Shown here: in pieces, positions 1 to 7,711 of the stretch
Position numbering within the stretch: the stretch's first letter is position 1
Layout: every line of letters starts with the position of its first letter
DNA from: Silvimonas amylolytica
Lineage (GTDB): Bacteria; Pseudomonadota; Gammaproteobacteria; Burkholderiales; Chitinibacteraceae
NCBI RefSeq assembly: GCF_014645555.1
Contig: NZ_BMLY01000003.1
Location: 242,598-306,597, forward strand
Length of the DNA stretch: 64,000 nt
Reading direction: 5' to 3'
The notes under the pieces: model-generated
Told to the model about the DNA's origin: nothing
Seen by the model: the letters and a program-made list of their open reading frames with translations, nothing else
Databases searched by the model: none
Translations under genes and position numbers: made by a program

Positions 1-48
1 CGCGCCAGAACCTGAACCTGGTGCGTCTACCCATTCCGCCACCTGGGC
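1..48 (-). tRNA. tRNA-Leu(CAG), partial at window edge
   Basis: This is the 5' half of a leucine tRNA read on the minus strand. It has the same GCCCAGG acceptor arm, D-arm and anticodon stem-loop (loop TTCAGGT, anticodon CAG) as the complete copies to its right. The 3' half lies outside the window. It differs from the other copies at a few bases, including one D-loop base and a G-U pair closing the anticodon stem. Confidence 0.85.
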
Positions 49-83
49 ACGAACGATCTATGTATGACGGGTGCTGCTGAAAC

Positions 84-112
84 AAAAAACCCGACCATTT
101 GATCGGGTTTTC
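84..112 (-). terminator. hairpin with T-run after tRNA-Leu copy 2
   Basis: On the minus strand an AACCCGA/TCGGGTT stem is followed by a run of T, 11-39 nt beyond the CCA end of the tRNA at 123-209. It is either an intrinsic terminator or a processing hairpin, because another tRNA-Leu follows it directly. Confidence 0.6.
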
Positions 113-122
113 TGATGAATTT

Positions 123-209
123 TGGTGCCCAAGAGAAGACTCGAACTTCCACGCCTTTGCGAGCGCCAGGACCTGAACCTGGTGCGTCTACCAATTCCGC
201 CACCTGGGC
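123..209 (-). tRNA. tRNA-Leu(CAG)
   Basis: An 87-nt class II tRNA on the minus strand with GCCCAGG/CTTGGGC acceptor stem (one G-U pair), a long variable arm and an encoded 3' CCA. The anticodon stem CCAGG/CCTGG encloses TTCAGGT, giving anticodon CAG, which reads the CUG leucine codon. It is one of five tandem copies, and the copy at 285-371 is virtually identical. Confidence 0.95.
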
Positions 210-244
210 ACGAACTATCTATGTATGGCGGGTACTGCTGAAAC

Positions 245-274
245 AAAAAAACCCGACCATTTGATCGGGTTTTC
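245..274 (-). terminator. hairpin with T-run after tRNA-Leu copy 3
   Basis: The same AACCCGA/TCGGGTT stem and T-run as the hairpin at 84-112, again just downstream (minus strand) of a tRNA-Leu gene. Confidence 0.6.
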
Positions 275-284
275 TGATGAATTT

Positions 285-371
285 TGGTGCCCAAGAGAAG
301 ACTCGAACTTCCACGCCTTTGCGAGCGCCAGGACCTGAACCTGGTGCGTCTACCAATTCCGCCACCTGGGC
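285..371 (-). tRNA. tRNA-Leu(CAG)
   Basis: An 87-nt minus-strand leucine tRNA with anticodon CAG and encoded CCA, part of a repeat of about 162 bp that also contains the following hairpin. Sequence matches the 123-209 copy, including the G-U pair in the acceptor stem. Confidence 0.95.
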
Positions 372-405
372 ACTATCTATCTATGTATGACGGGTACTGC
401 TGAAA

Positions 406-435
406 CAAAAAACCCGACCATTTGATCGGGTTTTC
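406..435 (-). terminator. hairpin with T-run after tRNA-Leu copy 4
   Basis: Third occurrence of the AACCCGA/TCGGGTT stem with T-run, downstream of the tRNA at 446-532. Confidence 0.6.
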
Positions 436-445
436 TGATGAATTT

Positions 446-532
446 TGGTGCCCAGGAGAAGACTCGAACTTCCACGCCCTTGCGAGCGCTAGGACCTGAA
501 CCTAGTGCGTCTACCAATTCCGCCACCTGGGC
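446..532 (-). tRNA. tRNA-Leu(CAG)
   Basis: An 87-nt minus-strand leucine tRNA. It differs from copies 2 and 3 by a fully paired acceptor stem (GCCCAGG/CCTGGGC), a CTAGG/CCTAG anticodon stem and a variable-arm change, but keeps anticodon CAG. It is the first gene downstream of the strong promoter at 568-596, so it probably leads the transcription unit. Confidence 0.95.
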
Positions 533-567
533 TTCGTTGCTCTGTGTTGCAGCAGCGAAGGAGAGCG

Positions 568-596
568 ATTATGTCGGCTAAGCCAGATTGTGTCAA
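568..596 (-). promoter_or_regulatory. sigma70 promoter of the tRNA-Leu cluster
   Basis: On the minus strand a perfect TTGACA -35 box is separated by 17 nt from CATAAT, and a GC-rich CGCTCTCC stretch typical of stable-RNA discriminators follows. The tRNA at 446-532 begins about 30 nt beyond the predicted start site. Confidence 0.75.
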
Positions 597-713
597 CATT
601 ATTGCCCAAGAAAATACATAGGTATTTGAATCGGCGGAGAATGTTGTGATTTTCTGCGTGTGATTGTTATGAACCGGTTGATTCAGGGCTGGATGCAAAA
701 GCGGAGCAGAAAA

Positions 714-744
714 AGAAAAACCCGATCATTGCTGATCGGGTTTT
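714..744 (-). terminator. intrinsic terminator after tRNA-Leu copy 5
   Basis: The minus strand reads AACCCGATCA, a short GCAA loop, TGATCGGGTT and a T-run. This is stronger than the other inter-tRNA hairpins and separates copy 5 from the promoter of the remaining copies. Confidence 0.7.
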
Positions 745-752
745 CAAGATTT

Positions 753-839
753 TGGTGCCCAGGAGAAGACTCGAACTTCCACGCCCTTGCGAGCGCTAGG
801 ACCTGAACCTAGTGCGTCTACCAATTCCGCCACCTGGGC
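753..839 (-). tRNA. tRNA-Leu(CAG)
   Basis: An 87-nt minus-strand leucine tRNA identical in its key stems to the copy at 446-532 (CTAGG anticodon stem, anticodon CAG, encoded CCA). It is separated from the others by about 220 bp that hold the cluster promoter and a terminator, so it is probably transcribed on its own, divergently from rnr. Confidence 0.95.
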
Positions 840-904
840 CATGTGCTACGCTGTTAGAATGCGTGCATCACGAAGAAGCGCGATTATCAGGAAACAATAA
901 AACA

Positions 905-3900
905 ATGTCAATAAAAAAGAGTGCTACCACAACAAAATCTGCAAAGGCCGACCGCAAGGTCACGTCGCTGCGTCTGCAAGACCCTCATCTCGAACGCGAG
1001 CGGGAACGCTACGAAAACCCGCTCCCCTCCCGCGAATACGTTTTACAAGTGCTTGAAGAAGCCGGCGCACCGTTGTATGCCGAAGACCTGGCGCGGCTCT
1101 TATCTATTACTGAAGAAGAACGTAGCTTCTTTGAGCGCCGCCTTGGCGCCATGGCGCGTGATGGCCAGCTGATGGTCAACCGCAAAGGGGCGCTGTGTAT
1201 TGCTGAAAAGATCGACCTGATTCCCGGCCGCGTGCAAGGCCATCCGGAGGGATTCGGGTTTCTGGTGCCCGATGATGGCTCCGATGATTTGTATTTGTCA
1301 TCGCGTGAACTGGATAAAGTCATGCATGGCGATCGTGTGCTGGTGCGTCAGGCAGGCTTTGACCGCCGGGGCCGTCGCGAAGGCCGGATCGTGGAAGTGC
1401 TGGAGCGCCTGACCACGCGTCTGGTTGGCCGCTTTGTCGCAGAGCACGGTGTCTACCGTGTTGTCGCCGAAGACAAACGCATTGCCAAAGACATCTTCAT
1501 TCCGCCCAAAGAGAAGGGGAAAGCCAAACCTGGTCAGGTGGTGATGGTTGAAATCACCCAGCAGCCGGATCGCAATGTGCAGCCTCTGGGGCGCGTGATG
1601 GAAATCCTGGGTAATTACGATGACCCCGGAATGGAAATCGAGATTGCGCTGCGCAAGCACAATCTGCCATATGAGTTCTCTGCCGAAGCCAAAGCCCAGG
1701 CTGAAGCCACGCCCAAAACCGTGGGCAAGAAAGACCTTAAGTCGGTCATGGGCGTCAAGCGTGTCGATCTGCGTGATCTTCCTCTGGTCACCATTGATGG
1801 CGAAACCGCCAGAGACTTTGATGACGCTGTCTATGCCGAGAAAAAAGGCAAGGGCTGGCGTCTAGTCGTGGCGATCGCGGATGTGAGCCATTATGTTCAG
1901 CCCGGTGATGCGCTGGATGTGACATCGATCGAGCGCGGCAACTCGGTGTATTTTCCGCGTCGTGTTATTCCGATGCTGCCCGAAGAGCTCTCCAACGGTT
2001 TATGTTCGTTGAATCCGGATGTGGACCGGCTTTGTATGGTCTGCGACATGCAGGTCAGCGCAACGGGCAACATCAAGAAATACAAGTTTTATCCTGCCGT
2101 GATGCACTCCAAGGCACGCCTGACCTACACCAAGGTCTGGGACATGCTGGAAGAACCCAAAGGCAAGCTCGCCAAACAATACAAAAAAGTCTTGCCGCAT
2201 GTGCAGGACCTCTACGCCCTCTATCAGGCATTTGCTGCGGCCCGCGTGGAACGTGGTGCCATTGATTTCGAGACCACCGAAACCGAGGTGCGTTTTGATG
2301 AACATGGCAAGATCAGCCAGATCGTCCCGGTGGTACGTAACCCTGCCCATAAACTGATTGAAGAATGCATGCTGGCGGCCAATGTGTGCGCCGCGGATTT
2401 CTTGATCACGAACAAGCAGACTTGCCTTTACCGCGTGCACGAAGGCCCGAACCCGGAAAAGCTGGAAAAACTGCGCGAATACCTGCGTTCTTGCGCGCTG
2501 TCTTTGGGTGGGGGCGAAGAACCGAAGGCAGGCGATTACGCCACGCTGCTCGAGCAGATCAAGTCCCGGCCGGATGCGCCACTGCTGCAAACCATGCTAC
2601 TGCGTAGCCTGCAGCAGGCCGTCTACAGCCCCGATAACAAGGGGCACTTCGGTCTGGGATATGAGGCCTACACGCACTTTACCTCGCCGATCCGCCGTTA
2701 CCCGGATTTGCTGGTGCATCGTTCCATCAAGGCGGTATTGGCCGGCAAGAAATACAAACCGGCGCAGAAGTGGGAGGCGCTGGGGATCCAGTGCTCCATG
2801 ACTGAACGCCGTGCGGATGAAGCCAGCCGCGACGTCATGAACTTCCTCAAGTGCTACTTCATGCAAGACAAAGTGGGCGAAGTGTTTGAAGGCAGCATCT
2901 CTGCCGTCACCGGCTTTGGCATGTTTGTATTGCTGGATAACCTGTACGTCGAGGGCCTGGTGCACGTGTCCGAACTGGGCAACGATTACTTCCATTACGA
3001 TGATCGTCGCCATGAGTTGAAGGGTGAACGTAGCGGCAAGATCTACAAACTGACTGATCGCCTGAAAGTAAAGGTGGCGCGCGTTGATCTGGACACCAGC
3101 AAGATCGACTTTGTGCTGGTGCCAGAAGAAAAGGCCAAAGTTGCCGATCAGGTTGCTGCGGCTGCGAATCAGTCCGGGACGCCAACTGGCGATGTTGAAC
3201 GCGGCACGCAGAAGACACGCAGTCAGCGTCGCCGTGCCAAGGCCGTTGCACGCAAGGCGCGCGGTGGTGCGCCGGCACCCGCTGCTGCGCCCGCACCTGC
3301 TCCCAACGCGGCAGCGTCAGCCAATGCCAGTACCCAATTGGCCACCGCTGCTGCAGCCCAAGCCAGAAAAGCGTCCCGTACGCGGCGTCCGGCACAAGGC
3401 AAGGGTGTTGCGCCGGCGCCGGTGCCTGCCGCTGCACAGGCTGCATTAGCGCCCGTTGCTGCGCCCGTACCAGGCAAACGCAATGGCAAAAAACCGGCAA
3501 GACCCGCGTCGGCCAAACCCGTTGCGCCCACACCAACCCCTGCGGCGACGGCAACAGCATCCAAAGTAGCCGGTAACAAGCCAGCCTCGCCCAAGGCGAC
3601 GCCGGCTCCGGCTGGTGAGGTTGGGGCGGGAAATGCGCGTGCAGCAAAACCAGCCAAAGCCAAGCCGATCGTGCCAACGCCTGCAGCGGCCAAAGCGCAA
3701 GCGCCAGCGCCAGCAGTAAAACCTGGCGCGCCAAAACCCGGTGGTACTAAACCGGTAGCGACCAAACCCGTTGCGCAAAAGCCGGTAACGGCAAAGCCGA
3801 CGGCTCAAGCTACTCCGCCAGCACCTGCTGCGCGTAAACGCGGTGGACCATCGCCTTCTGCCTTGACCAGCGCGCCTGATGCAAAAACTGTCGGGGCGCC

Positions 3901-4078
3901 GGCGGCAGAGCCTGGTTCTGTTGCACCTAAACCCGTTTCGCGGCGCAAACCTGCACAGACGGCAGCGCTGCTCCAGCCGAAGGTCGCTGCTGCACCTGCT
4001 CCAGCGCCGACAGCAGCCAGCCCGGCCGCCAGGCCAGCAGCGCGCAGTCGCCGCAAGAAGCCCGATCAACAAGGCTAA
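905..4078 (+). CDS. rnr: Ribonuclease R with long Ala/Pro/Lys C-terminal tail
   Basis: A 3'-5' exoribonuclease of the RNB family (1057 aa) that degrades structured RNA. Visible domains are an N-terminal winged helix (about 38-100), cold-shock RNA-binding domains (about 100-260), the RNB catalytic domain with the DFDDAVY metal-binding motif, and an S1 domain (about 680-765). Beyond S1 is a low-complexity basic tail of roughly 280 residues rich in Ala, Pro and Lys; E. coli RNase R is about 813 aa with a much shorter basic tail. The ATG at 905 is preferred over an upstream in-frame ATG at 812, which would lie inside the opposite-strand tRNA; an AGGAAA lies upstream of 905. The rlmB neighbour common elsewhere is absent here. 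Confidence 0.95.
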   Translation: MSIKKSATTTKSAKADRKVTSLRLQDPHLERERERYENPLPSREYVLQVLEEAGAPLYAEDLARLLSITEEERSFFERRLGAMARDGQLMVNRKGALCIAEKIDLIPGRVQGHPEGFGFLVPDDGSDDLYLSSRELDKVMHGDRVLVRQAGFDRRGRREGRIVEVLERLTTRLVGRFVAEHGVYRVVAEDKRIAKDIFIPPKEKGKAKPGQVVMVEITQQPDRNVQPLGRVMEILGNYDDPGMEIEIALRKHNLPYEFSAEAKAQAEATPKTVGKKDLKSVMGVKRVDLRDLPLVTIDGETARDFDDAVYAEKKGKGWRLVVAIADVSHYVQPGDALDVTSIERGNSVYFPRRVIPMLPEELSNGLCSLNPDVDRLCMVCDMQVSATGNIKKYKFYPAVMHSKARLTYTKVWDMLEEPKGKLAKQYKKVLPHVQDLYALYQAFAAARVERGAIDFETTETEVRFDEHGKISQIVPVVRNPAHKLIEECMLAANVCAADFLITNKQTCLYRVHEGPNPEKLEKLREYLRSCALSLGGGEEPKAGDYATLLEQIKSRPDAPLLQTMLLRSLQQAVYSPDNKGHFGLGYEAYTHFTSPIRRYPDLLVHRSIKAVLAGKKYKPAQKWEALGIQCSMTERRADEASRDVMNFLKCYFMQDKVGEVFEGSISAVTGFGMFVLLDNLYVEGLVHVSELGNDYFHYDDRRHELKGERSGKIYKLTDRLKVKVARVDLDTSKIDFVLVPEEKAKVADQVAAAANQSGTPTGDVERGTQKTRSQRRRAKAVARKARGGAPAPAAAPAPAPNAAASANASTQLATAAAAQARKASRTRRPAQGKGVAPAPVPAAAQAALAPVAAPVPGKRNGKKPARPASAKPVAPTPTPAATATASKVAGNKPASPKATPAPAGEVGAGNARAAKPAKAKPIVPTPAAAKAQAPAPAVKPGAPKPGGTKPVATKPVAQKPVTAKPTAQATPPAPAARKRGGPSPSALTSAPDAKTVGAPAAEPGSVAPKPVSRRKPAQTAALLQPKVAAAPAPAPTAASPAARPAARSRRKKPDQQG

Positions 4079-4227
4079 ATGGATCACGCAGGGTTCTGAA
4101 CGTGTCGGTCACGTATTCAGGGGCTCTGCGTGTTACCCTTGCCGCACCTGTGAGCCAGGCCACATTTTGTCAGCGGATGCTGACAGATGTTTCATGGCCA
4201 ACCGCACTATCAAGGAGTACTGGTTTT

Positions 4228-4587
4228 ATGTTTATTGTCGACCGTTCGGCCGCACTGATTCGCCCAACGCAAGCTTTCCTGGATTGGCTCAATGCCTTGC
4301 CAGGCAACGATATCGTATTGTCGCTGGCTGACGTGCGCAGCGATTGCACGGTGATCATGATTCCCGAAGTCACCGAGCCAGAAGATGGCATCTCTTACAT
4401 TGATGACCTTGCGGAACGCTTGTTTGAAATGGAACTTGCATCGTGGGTTGAAGACGAAGCCCTGTGGCCGCAGAACCGCACACTCAAACTGTTCTGGGAA
4501 TGGTTTGAGGTCGAGATCCACATGGGTGTGATGGATAGTGTCTCCGAGGACATTCACAACACGCCTTCAGACCATAACTATCACTGA
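4228..4587 (+). CDS. Conserved hypothetical acidic protein
   Basis: A 119-residue acidic soluble protein beginning MFIVDRSAALIRPTQ; I do not recognise a named domain. It contains a Trp-rich stretch (LFWEWFEVEIHMGVMD) near the C terminus and no signal peptide or membrane segment. The start at 4228 is chosen because AAGGAG lies 10 nt upstream; a longer in-frame start at 4102 has no ribosome binding site. It is followed 36 nt later by the SIMPL-domain gene, so the two may be cotranscribed. The coherent composition and good ribosome binding site make it a likely real gene of unknown function. Confidence 0.75.
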   Translation: MFIVDRSAALIRPTQAFLDWLNALPGNDIVLSLADVRSDCTVIMIPEVTEPEDGISYIDDLAERLFEMELASWVEDEALWPQNRTLKLFWEWFEVEIHMGVMDSVSEDIHNTPSDHNYH

Positions 4588-4623
4588 AAAGCGCCGGCAT
4601 GATCGGCGCACAAGGAGAATTAC

Positions 4624-5337
4624 ATGCGCCGATCCGCACTTGCCGCTGCCGCGGCAGGGTTGTTTGTGTCTGTTCTGGCTCATGCCGAGCCACTTAACTA
4701 CAACGTGGTATCGCTCGAAGCCAGTTCCAGCAAAGAAGTCAGCAACGATCTGGCTACTGCCACGCTGTATGTTGAAATCAGTAATACCGATCCCGCCCAA
4801 CTGGCCGACAAGGTCAACCAGACCCTGGCGGCCGCCATCCGCCTCAGCCGGCAATTCACTACGGTGCAATCAGCCGGTACGGGGTACACCACTTATCCCG
4901 TATACAACAACAAGACCAATCATCAGGATGGCTGGCGTGGCCGCGGTGAGTTGCGTCTGAGTAGCCGTGACTTTGCCGCATTCTCCCGTTTGCTGACCCA
5001 ACTACAGCAGCCGCTATCCAACGGGCAATCGATGCAACTGGCAGGTATCCGCTATGGTGTATCGGACGAATCCCGCAAGGCGGCCGAGGATGGTCTGATT
5101 CAGGAAAGCGTGAAGGCTTTTCGCCAGCGCGCGGAGTTAATACAGCGCAGTATGGAAGGCACCGGCTGGCGCACCGTCAACATGAGTGTCAATACGCAAG
5201 CATTTGAACCACCAATGCCGCGCCCGATGTTGGTGAAGGCCGCCATGTCGGCGGATGCCGCCCCAGCGCCGACCTCTATTGAAGGTGGTGAGAGCAAGGT
5301 GTCGGTGACGGTGTCCGGCAGTATCCAGGTTCAGTAA
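4624..5337 (+). CDS. SIMPL-domain (DUF541) periplasmic protein
   Basis: A 237-aa protein with a cleavable signal peptide (MRRSALAAAAAGLFVSVLAHA, cleavage after residue 21) and a SIMPL/DUF541 domain across most of the mature part, including the typical GYTTYPVY and SSRDF segments. Members of this family are periplasmic or envelope proteins with poorly defined roles, some tied to oxidative stress. A strong AAGGAG lies 6 nt before the ATG. It sits between a hypothetical gene and a YgfX-like membrane protein. Confidence 0.88.
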   Translation: MRRSALAAAAAGLFVSVLAHAEPLNYNVVSLEASSSKEVSNDLATATLYVEISNTDPAQLADKVNQTLAAAIRLSRQFTTVQSAGTGYTTYPVYNNKTNHQDGWRGRGELRLSSRDFAAFSRLLTQLQQPLSNGQSMQLAGIRYGVSDESRKAAEDGLIQESVKAFRQRAELIQRSMEGTGWRTVNMSVNTQAFEPPMPRPMLVKAAMSADAAPAPTSIEGGESKVSVTVSGSIQVQ

Positions 5338-5353
5338 GCGCGGGCACTTCGTT

Positions 5354-5824
5354 TTGACTTTACACGTCACCTGGCAGGCAGGGCGCATGGCGCACTGCCT
5401 GCTTGCGTTTACGGGATTGCTGGCACTGGTCTGTGCCGCTGCATTGCCCTGGCCGTGGTTTATCCCGGCCATGGCAATCGTACTGGTTTATCTGGCTGTG
5501 ACCATCCGTGCACTGCGTCATCCACAGCAACAGGGGGTTTTGTTACTGGGCCCTGATGGTTTGCGCGTGCAGTGGGGGCGGGATGGTATTGAGTCAGCCG
5601 TTGTGTTGCCAACCAGCCTGGTGTGTGCGCATTTGATCGTATTGCATATGCATGTGGGCAGGCAGCGCCGTTGGCGAGCATTAGCGCTCTGGCCTGACTG
5701 CATGGCGGTGGACGACTTTCGCCAGTTATGCGCTGCGCTACGTTGGGGTGCGGGTCAGCCGAACAAGACCAGCAAGCGCCCCGGTTCATCCGGATCAACC
5801 AGTACACGGGCGGGCATGTCGTAA
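5354..5824 (+). CDS. YgfX-like two-helix inner-membrane protein
   Basis: Up to 156 aa: two closely spaced hydrophobic helices near the N terminus (ALLALVCAAALPW and AMAIVLVYLAVTIRAL), then a cytoplasmic part with LLGPDGLRVQW and LWPDCMAVDDFRQL, a pattern like the YgfX/CptA family (assignment from pattern, not a search). The start is uncertain: TTG 5354 is the first, ATG 5387 (MAHCLLAF) is an alternative, and neither has a clear ribosome binding site. Its last 70 nt overlap the end of hmuV on the opposite strand, with no terminator visible between the converging genes. Confidence 0.6.
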   Translation: MTLHVTWQAGRMAHCLLAFTGLLALVCAAALPWPWFIPAMAIVLVYLAVTIRALRHPQQQGVLLLGPDGLRVQWGRDGIESAVVLPTSLVCAHLIVLHMHVGRQRRWRALALWPDCMAVDDFRQLCAALRWGAGQPNKTSKRPGSSGSTSTRAGMS

Positions 5825-6540
5825 ACCGCGCACAGCGTCTCTGCTTGCAAGACAGCTTGTGGTGCGCCTTGTGCCACTTCCCGACCCGCTTTGAGCAACA
5901 ACAGGCGATCACACCATCGCGCTGCGAGATTCACATCATGCAGCACCACGAGCACAGCAATGCCTTGTTCTTGAGCTAATGCACGTACGCTTGCCAATAA
6001 GCCATGCTGGTGGCGTGGGTCGAGGCTACCGGTGGGTTCATCCAGCAACAGCACCGCATTGCCGTTAACCTGGCAGGCCGCCAGCGTTTGCAGGAGCACG
6101 CGAGCAAACTGCACGCGTTGCTGTTCACCGCCCGATAAACCCGCGTAATGCCGTGTTGCCAGTTCACTGGCATCTGCGCGGGTCAGTGTGGTACTGACCA
6201 ACTGCTCGATCTGCATGGCTGTCAGCTCATCAAACGGGTAGGCACCCATTGCAACGACTTCTGGCACTGGCAAGTCAAATTCCAGTGCGGAAGTCTGGGG
6301 TAGCAGGGTGCGTTGCCGGGCTAACTGGCGTTGACGTAACCGGGTAATGGGCTGCCCAGCCAGTGTGATGGTGCCACCATTGAGCGGCAGATCCCCGGCC
6401 ACGGCCGCGAGCAAAGATGATTTCCCGGCACCATTGGCACCCAGAACGCCAACGACTTCTCCCGCCGCAACATGCAATGACACAGCGTCGATGACCGTGC
6501 GACCTTCGCGTTGGCAACGCAATTGTTCAATGCGGATCAT
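5755..6540 (-). CDS. hmuV: Haem-type ABC transporter ATP-binding protein
   Basis: A 261-aa ABC ATPase. Visible motifs are Walker A GANGAGKS, Q-loop LLPQTSALEFDLPV, signature LSGGEQQR, Walker B VLLLDEPTGSLD and the switch His in VLHDVNLAARWCDRL. The LPQ-S-AL-F and LHDVNLAARW segments resemble haemin importers (HmuV) more than vitamin B12 or siderophore ATPases. ATG 6540 overlaps the hmuU stop as ATGA, with GGAG upstream, so the genes are translationally coupled; an in-frame start at 6567 would lie inside hmuU. No haem receptor, HmuT or HmuS gene is seen in the window. Its 3' end overlaps the YgfX-like gene. Confidence 0.85.
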   Translation of the reverse strand: MIRIEQLRCQREGRTVIDAVSLHVAAGEVVGVLGANGAGKSSLLAAVAGDLPLNGGTITLAGQPITRLRQRQLARQRTLLPQTSALEFDLPVPEVVAMGAYPFDELTAMQIEQLVSTTLTRADASELATRHYAGLSGGEQQRVQFARVLLQTLAACQVNGNAVLLLDEPTGSLDPRHQHGLLASVRALAQEQGIAVLVVLHDVNLAARWCDRLLLLKAGREVAQGAPQAVLQAETLCAVYDMPARVLVDPDEPGRLLVLFG

Positions 6541-7568
6541 GCTTTGCTCCAGCGTGCCAGCAGCCACAGAAAAAACGGCCCCCCGGCCAGGCTGGTGACG
6601 ATGCCAACCGGAATTTCTGAAGGAATGGCCAGCATGCGGGCAGCCCAGTCTGCCAGGACCAGCGCAATGGCACCACTCAACAGCGATGCGGGCAGCAACA
6701 ACTGATGCCGCGCGCCCAGCGTGAGCCGTACTATATGCGGCACGACCAGACCGATAAAGGCGATAGTGCCGCAGGCTGCAACCAGTGGGCCGACCAGGAG
6801 TGCCACCAGCACGATCAGCCGCCGCTGCAATGGCCGGATGGCAAAGCCAAGGTGGCCAGCCTCACGCTCCCCCAGCAAGAGCGCATTCATGCCTCGCCAT
6901 TCACGTAGCAAGAGTGCCGAGACGATCAGCGTCCATGGCCCCAGCAAGGCCAGCAGCAACCAGTTACTACCGGCCAGGCTGCCCAGATTCCAGAACGTCA
7001 GCGAACGCAGTTGGGCGTCTGTGGCCTGCCAGGTACACAGTGCGGTCAAGCTACCGCAAATGGCATTGATCGCTACGCCCGCCAGTAACAGACCGGCCAC
7101 GGCCCGGCTGCGTCGACCAATCTGCCAGGCCGCAAACAAGGCAAACAAACTACCGGCGAATGCGGCGATGGCAATCAACCCAAAGCTGCTGGCACCGAAA
7201 ACAATGGCGCTCACCGCGCCTAGCGCGCCACCGGCCGAAATGCCGACCAATCCAGGCTCTGCCAGCGGATTACGAAACAGTGCCTGCATCGTCGCCCCGG
7301 CCACGGCCAGGCCGCCGCCACAAAGGGCGGCAAAGATCACCCGTGGCAGACGAACATCGCGCAAGATGCTTTGCCAGAGTTGTTCGTCAGAGGTGACAGG
7401 CGCAGAGAACAGGGCGCGGGGCAGAGCGGACCAAGGGATGGCGACGGTGCCGCTGCTGCTGGCGATCAGCATCAGCAGCGCCAGTACAATGGCCAGCGCT
7501 GTGCAGGTGGCCGTGATGGCGGGCCGGCGGAGGGGGGCGATGAGGTCGAGGTTCTTCACGCTGCGCAT
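6537..7568 (-). CDS. hmuU: FecCD-family ABC transporter permease (haem type)
   Basis: A 343-aa polytopic permease of the FecCD/BtuC family with 8-10 predicted membrane helices and family motifs such as RLPRVIFAALCGGGLAVAGATMQALFRNPLAEPGLVGISAGGALGA and FIGLVVPHIVR in partial form. It would form the inner-membrane channel for the ATPase encoded directly downstream. The start ATG 7568 lacks a strong ribosome binding site. Upstream, at 7601-7618, a perfect GATAGG-N6-CCTATC inverted repeat could be an operator; it does not resemble a Fur box. Substrate assignment to haem rests on the ATPase partner. Confidence 0.85.
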   Translation of the reverse strand: MRSVKNLDLIAPLRRPAITATCTALAIVLALLMLIASSSGTVAIPWSALPRALFSAPVTSDEQLWQSILRDVRLPRVIFAALCGGGLAVAGATMQALFRNPLAEPGLVGISAGGALGAVSAIVFGASSFGLIAIAAFAGSLFALFAAWQIGRRSRAVAGLLLAGVAINAICGSLTALCTWQATDAQLRSLTFWNLGSLAGSNWLLLALLGPWTLIVSALLLREWRGMNALLLGEREAGHLGFAIRPLQRRLIVLVALLVGPLVAACGTIAFIGLVVPHIVRLTLGARHQLLLPASLLSGAIALVLADWAARMLAIPSEIPVGIVTSLAGGPFFLWLLARWSKA

Positions 7569-7600
7569 GGTAAACGCAAATCAGCGGTGCCGGGCGGATT

Positions 7601-7618
7601 GATAGGGTGGTGCCTATC
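7601..7618. promoter_or_regulatory. inverted repeat upstream of hmuUV
   Basis: GATAGG-GTGGTG-CCTATC is a perfect 6-bp inverted repeat 33 bp before the hmuU start, in the region where its promoter should lie. It is a possible repressor site; the regulator is unknown. Confidence 0.3.
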
Positions 7619-7650
7619 CTGCCAGTATGGTTGAAAGCGGCGCCAGATAT

Positions 7651-7675
7651 AAAAGATCCGGCCATATGCCGGATC
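7651..7675 (-). terminator. terminator after the solute-binding-protein gene
   Basis: On the minus strand GATCCGGC, loop ATATG, GCCGGATC then TTTT, 36 nt past the stop of the 7712-8599 gene. It separates that gene from hmuUV. Confidence 0.75.
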
Positions 7676-7711
7676 CTGGAGCTGGTCGCAACAACAGATC
7701 AACTGATGATC

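Noticed and set aside
812-904. Longer RNase R start at ATG 812
   Set aside because: It would run through the opposite-strand tRNA-Leu gene and adds no family sequence; ATG 905 has a ribosome binding site.
3223-4087. Long Ala/Arg-rich frames opposite the RNase R tail
   Set aside because: They are mirror frames of a low-complexity GC-rich coding sequence without starts or family sequence.
7569-7711. Cobalamin riboswitch upstream of the FecCD-type permease
   Set aside because: The gap is too short, contains the terminator of the preceding gene and lacks a B12-box.
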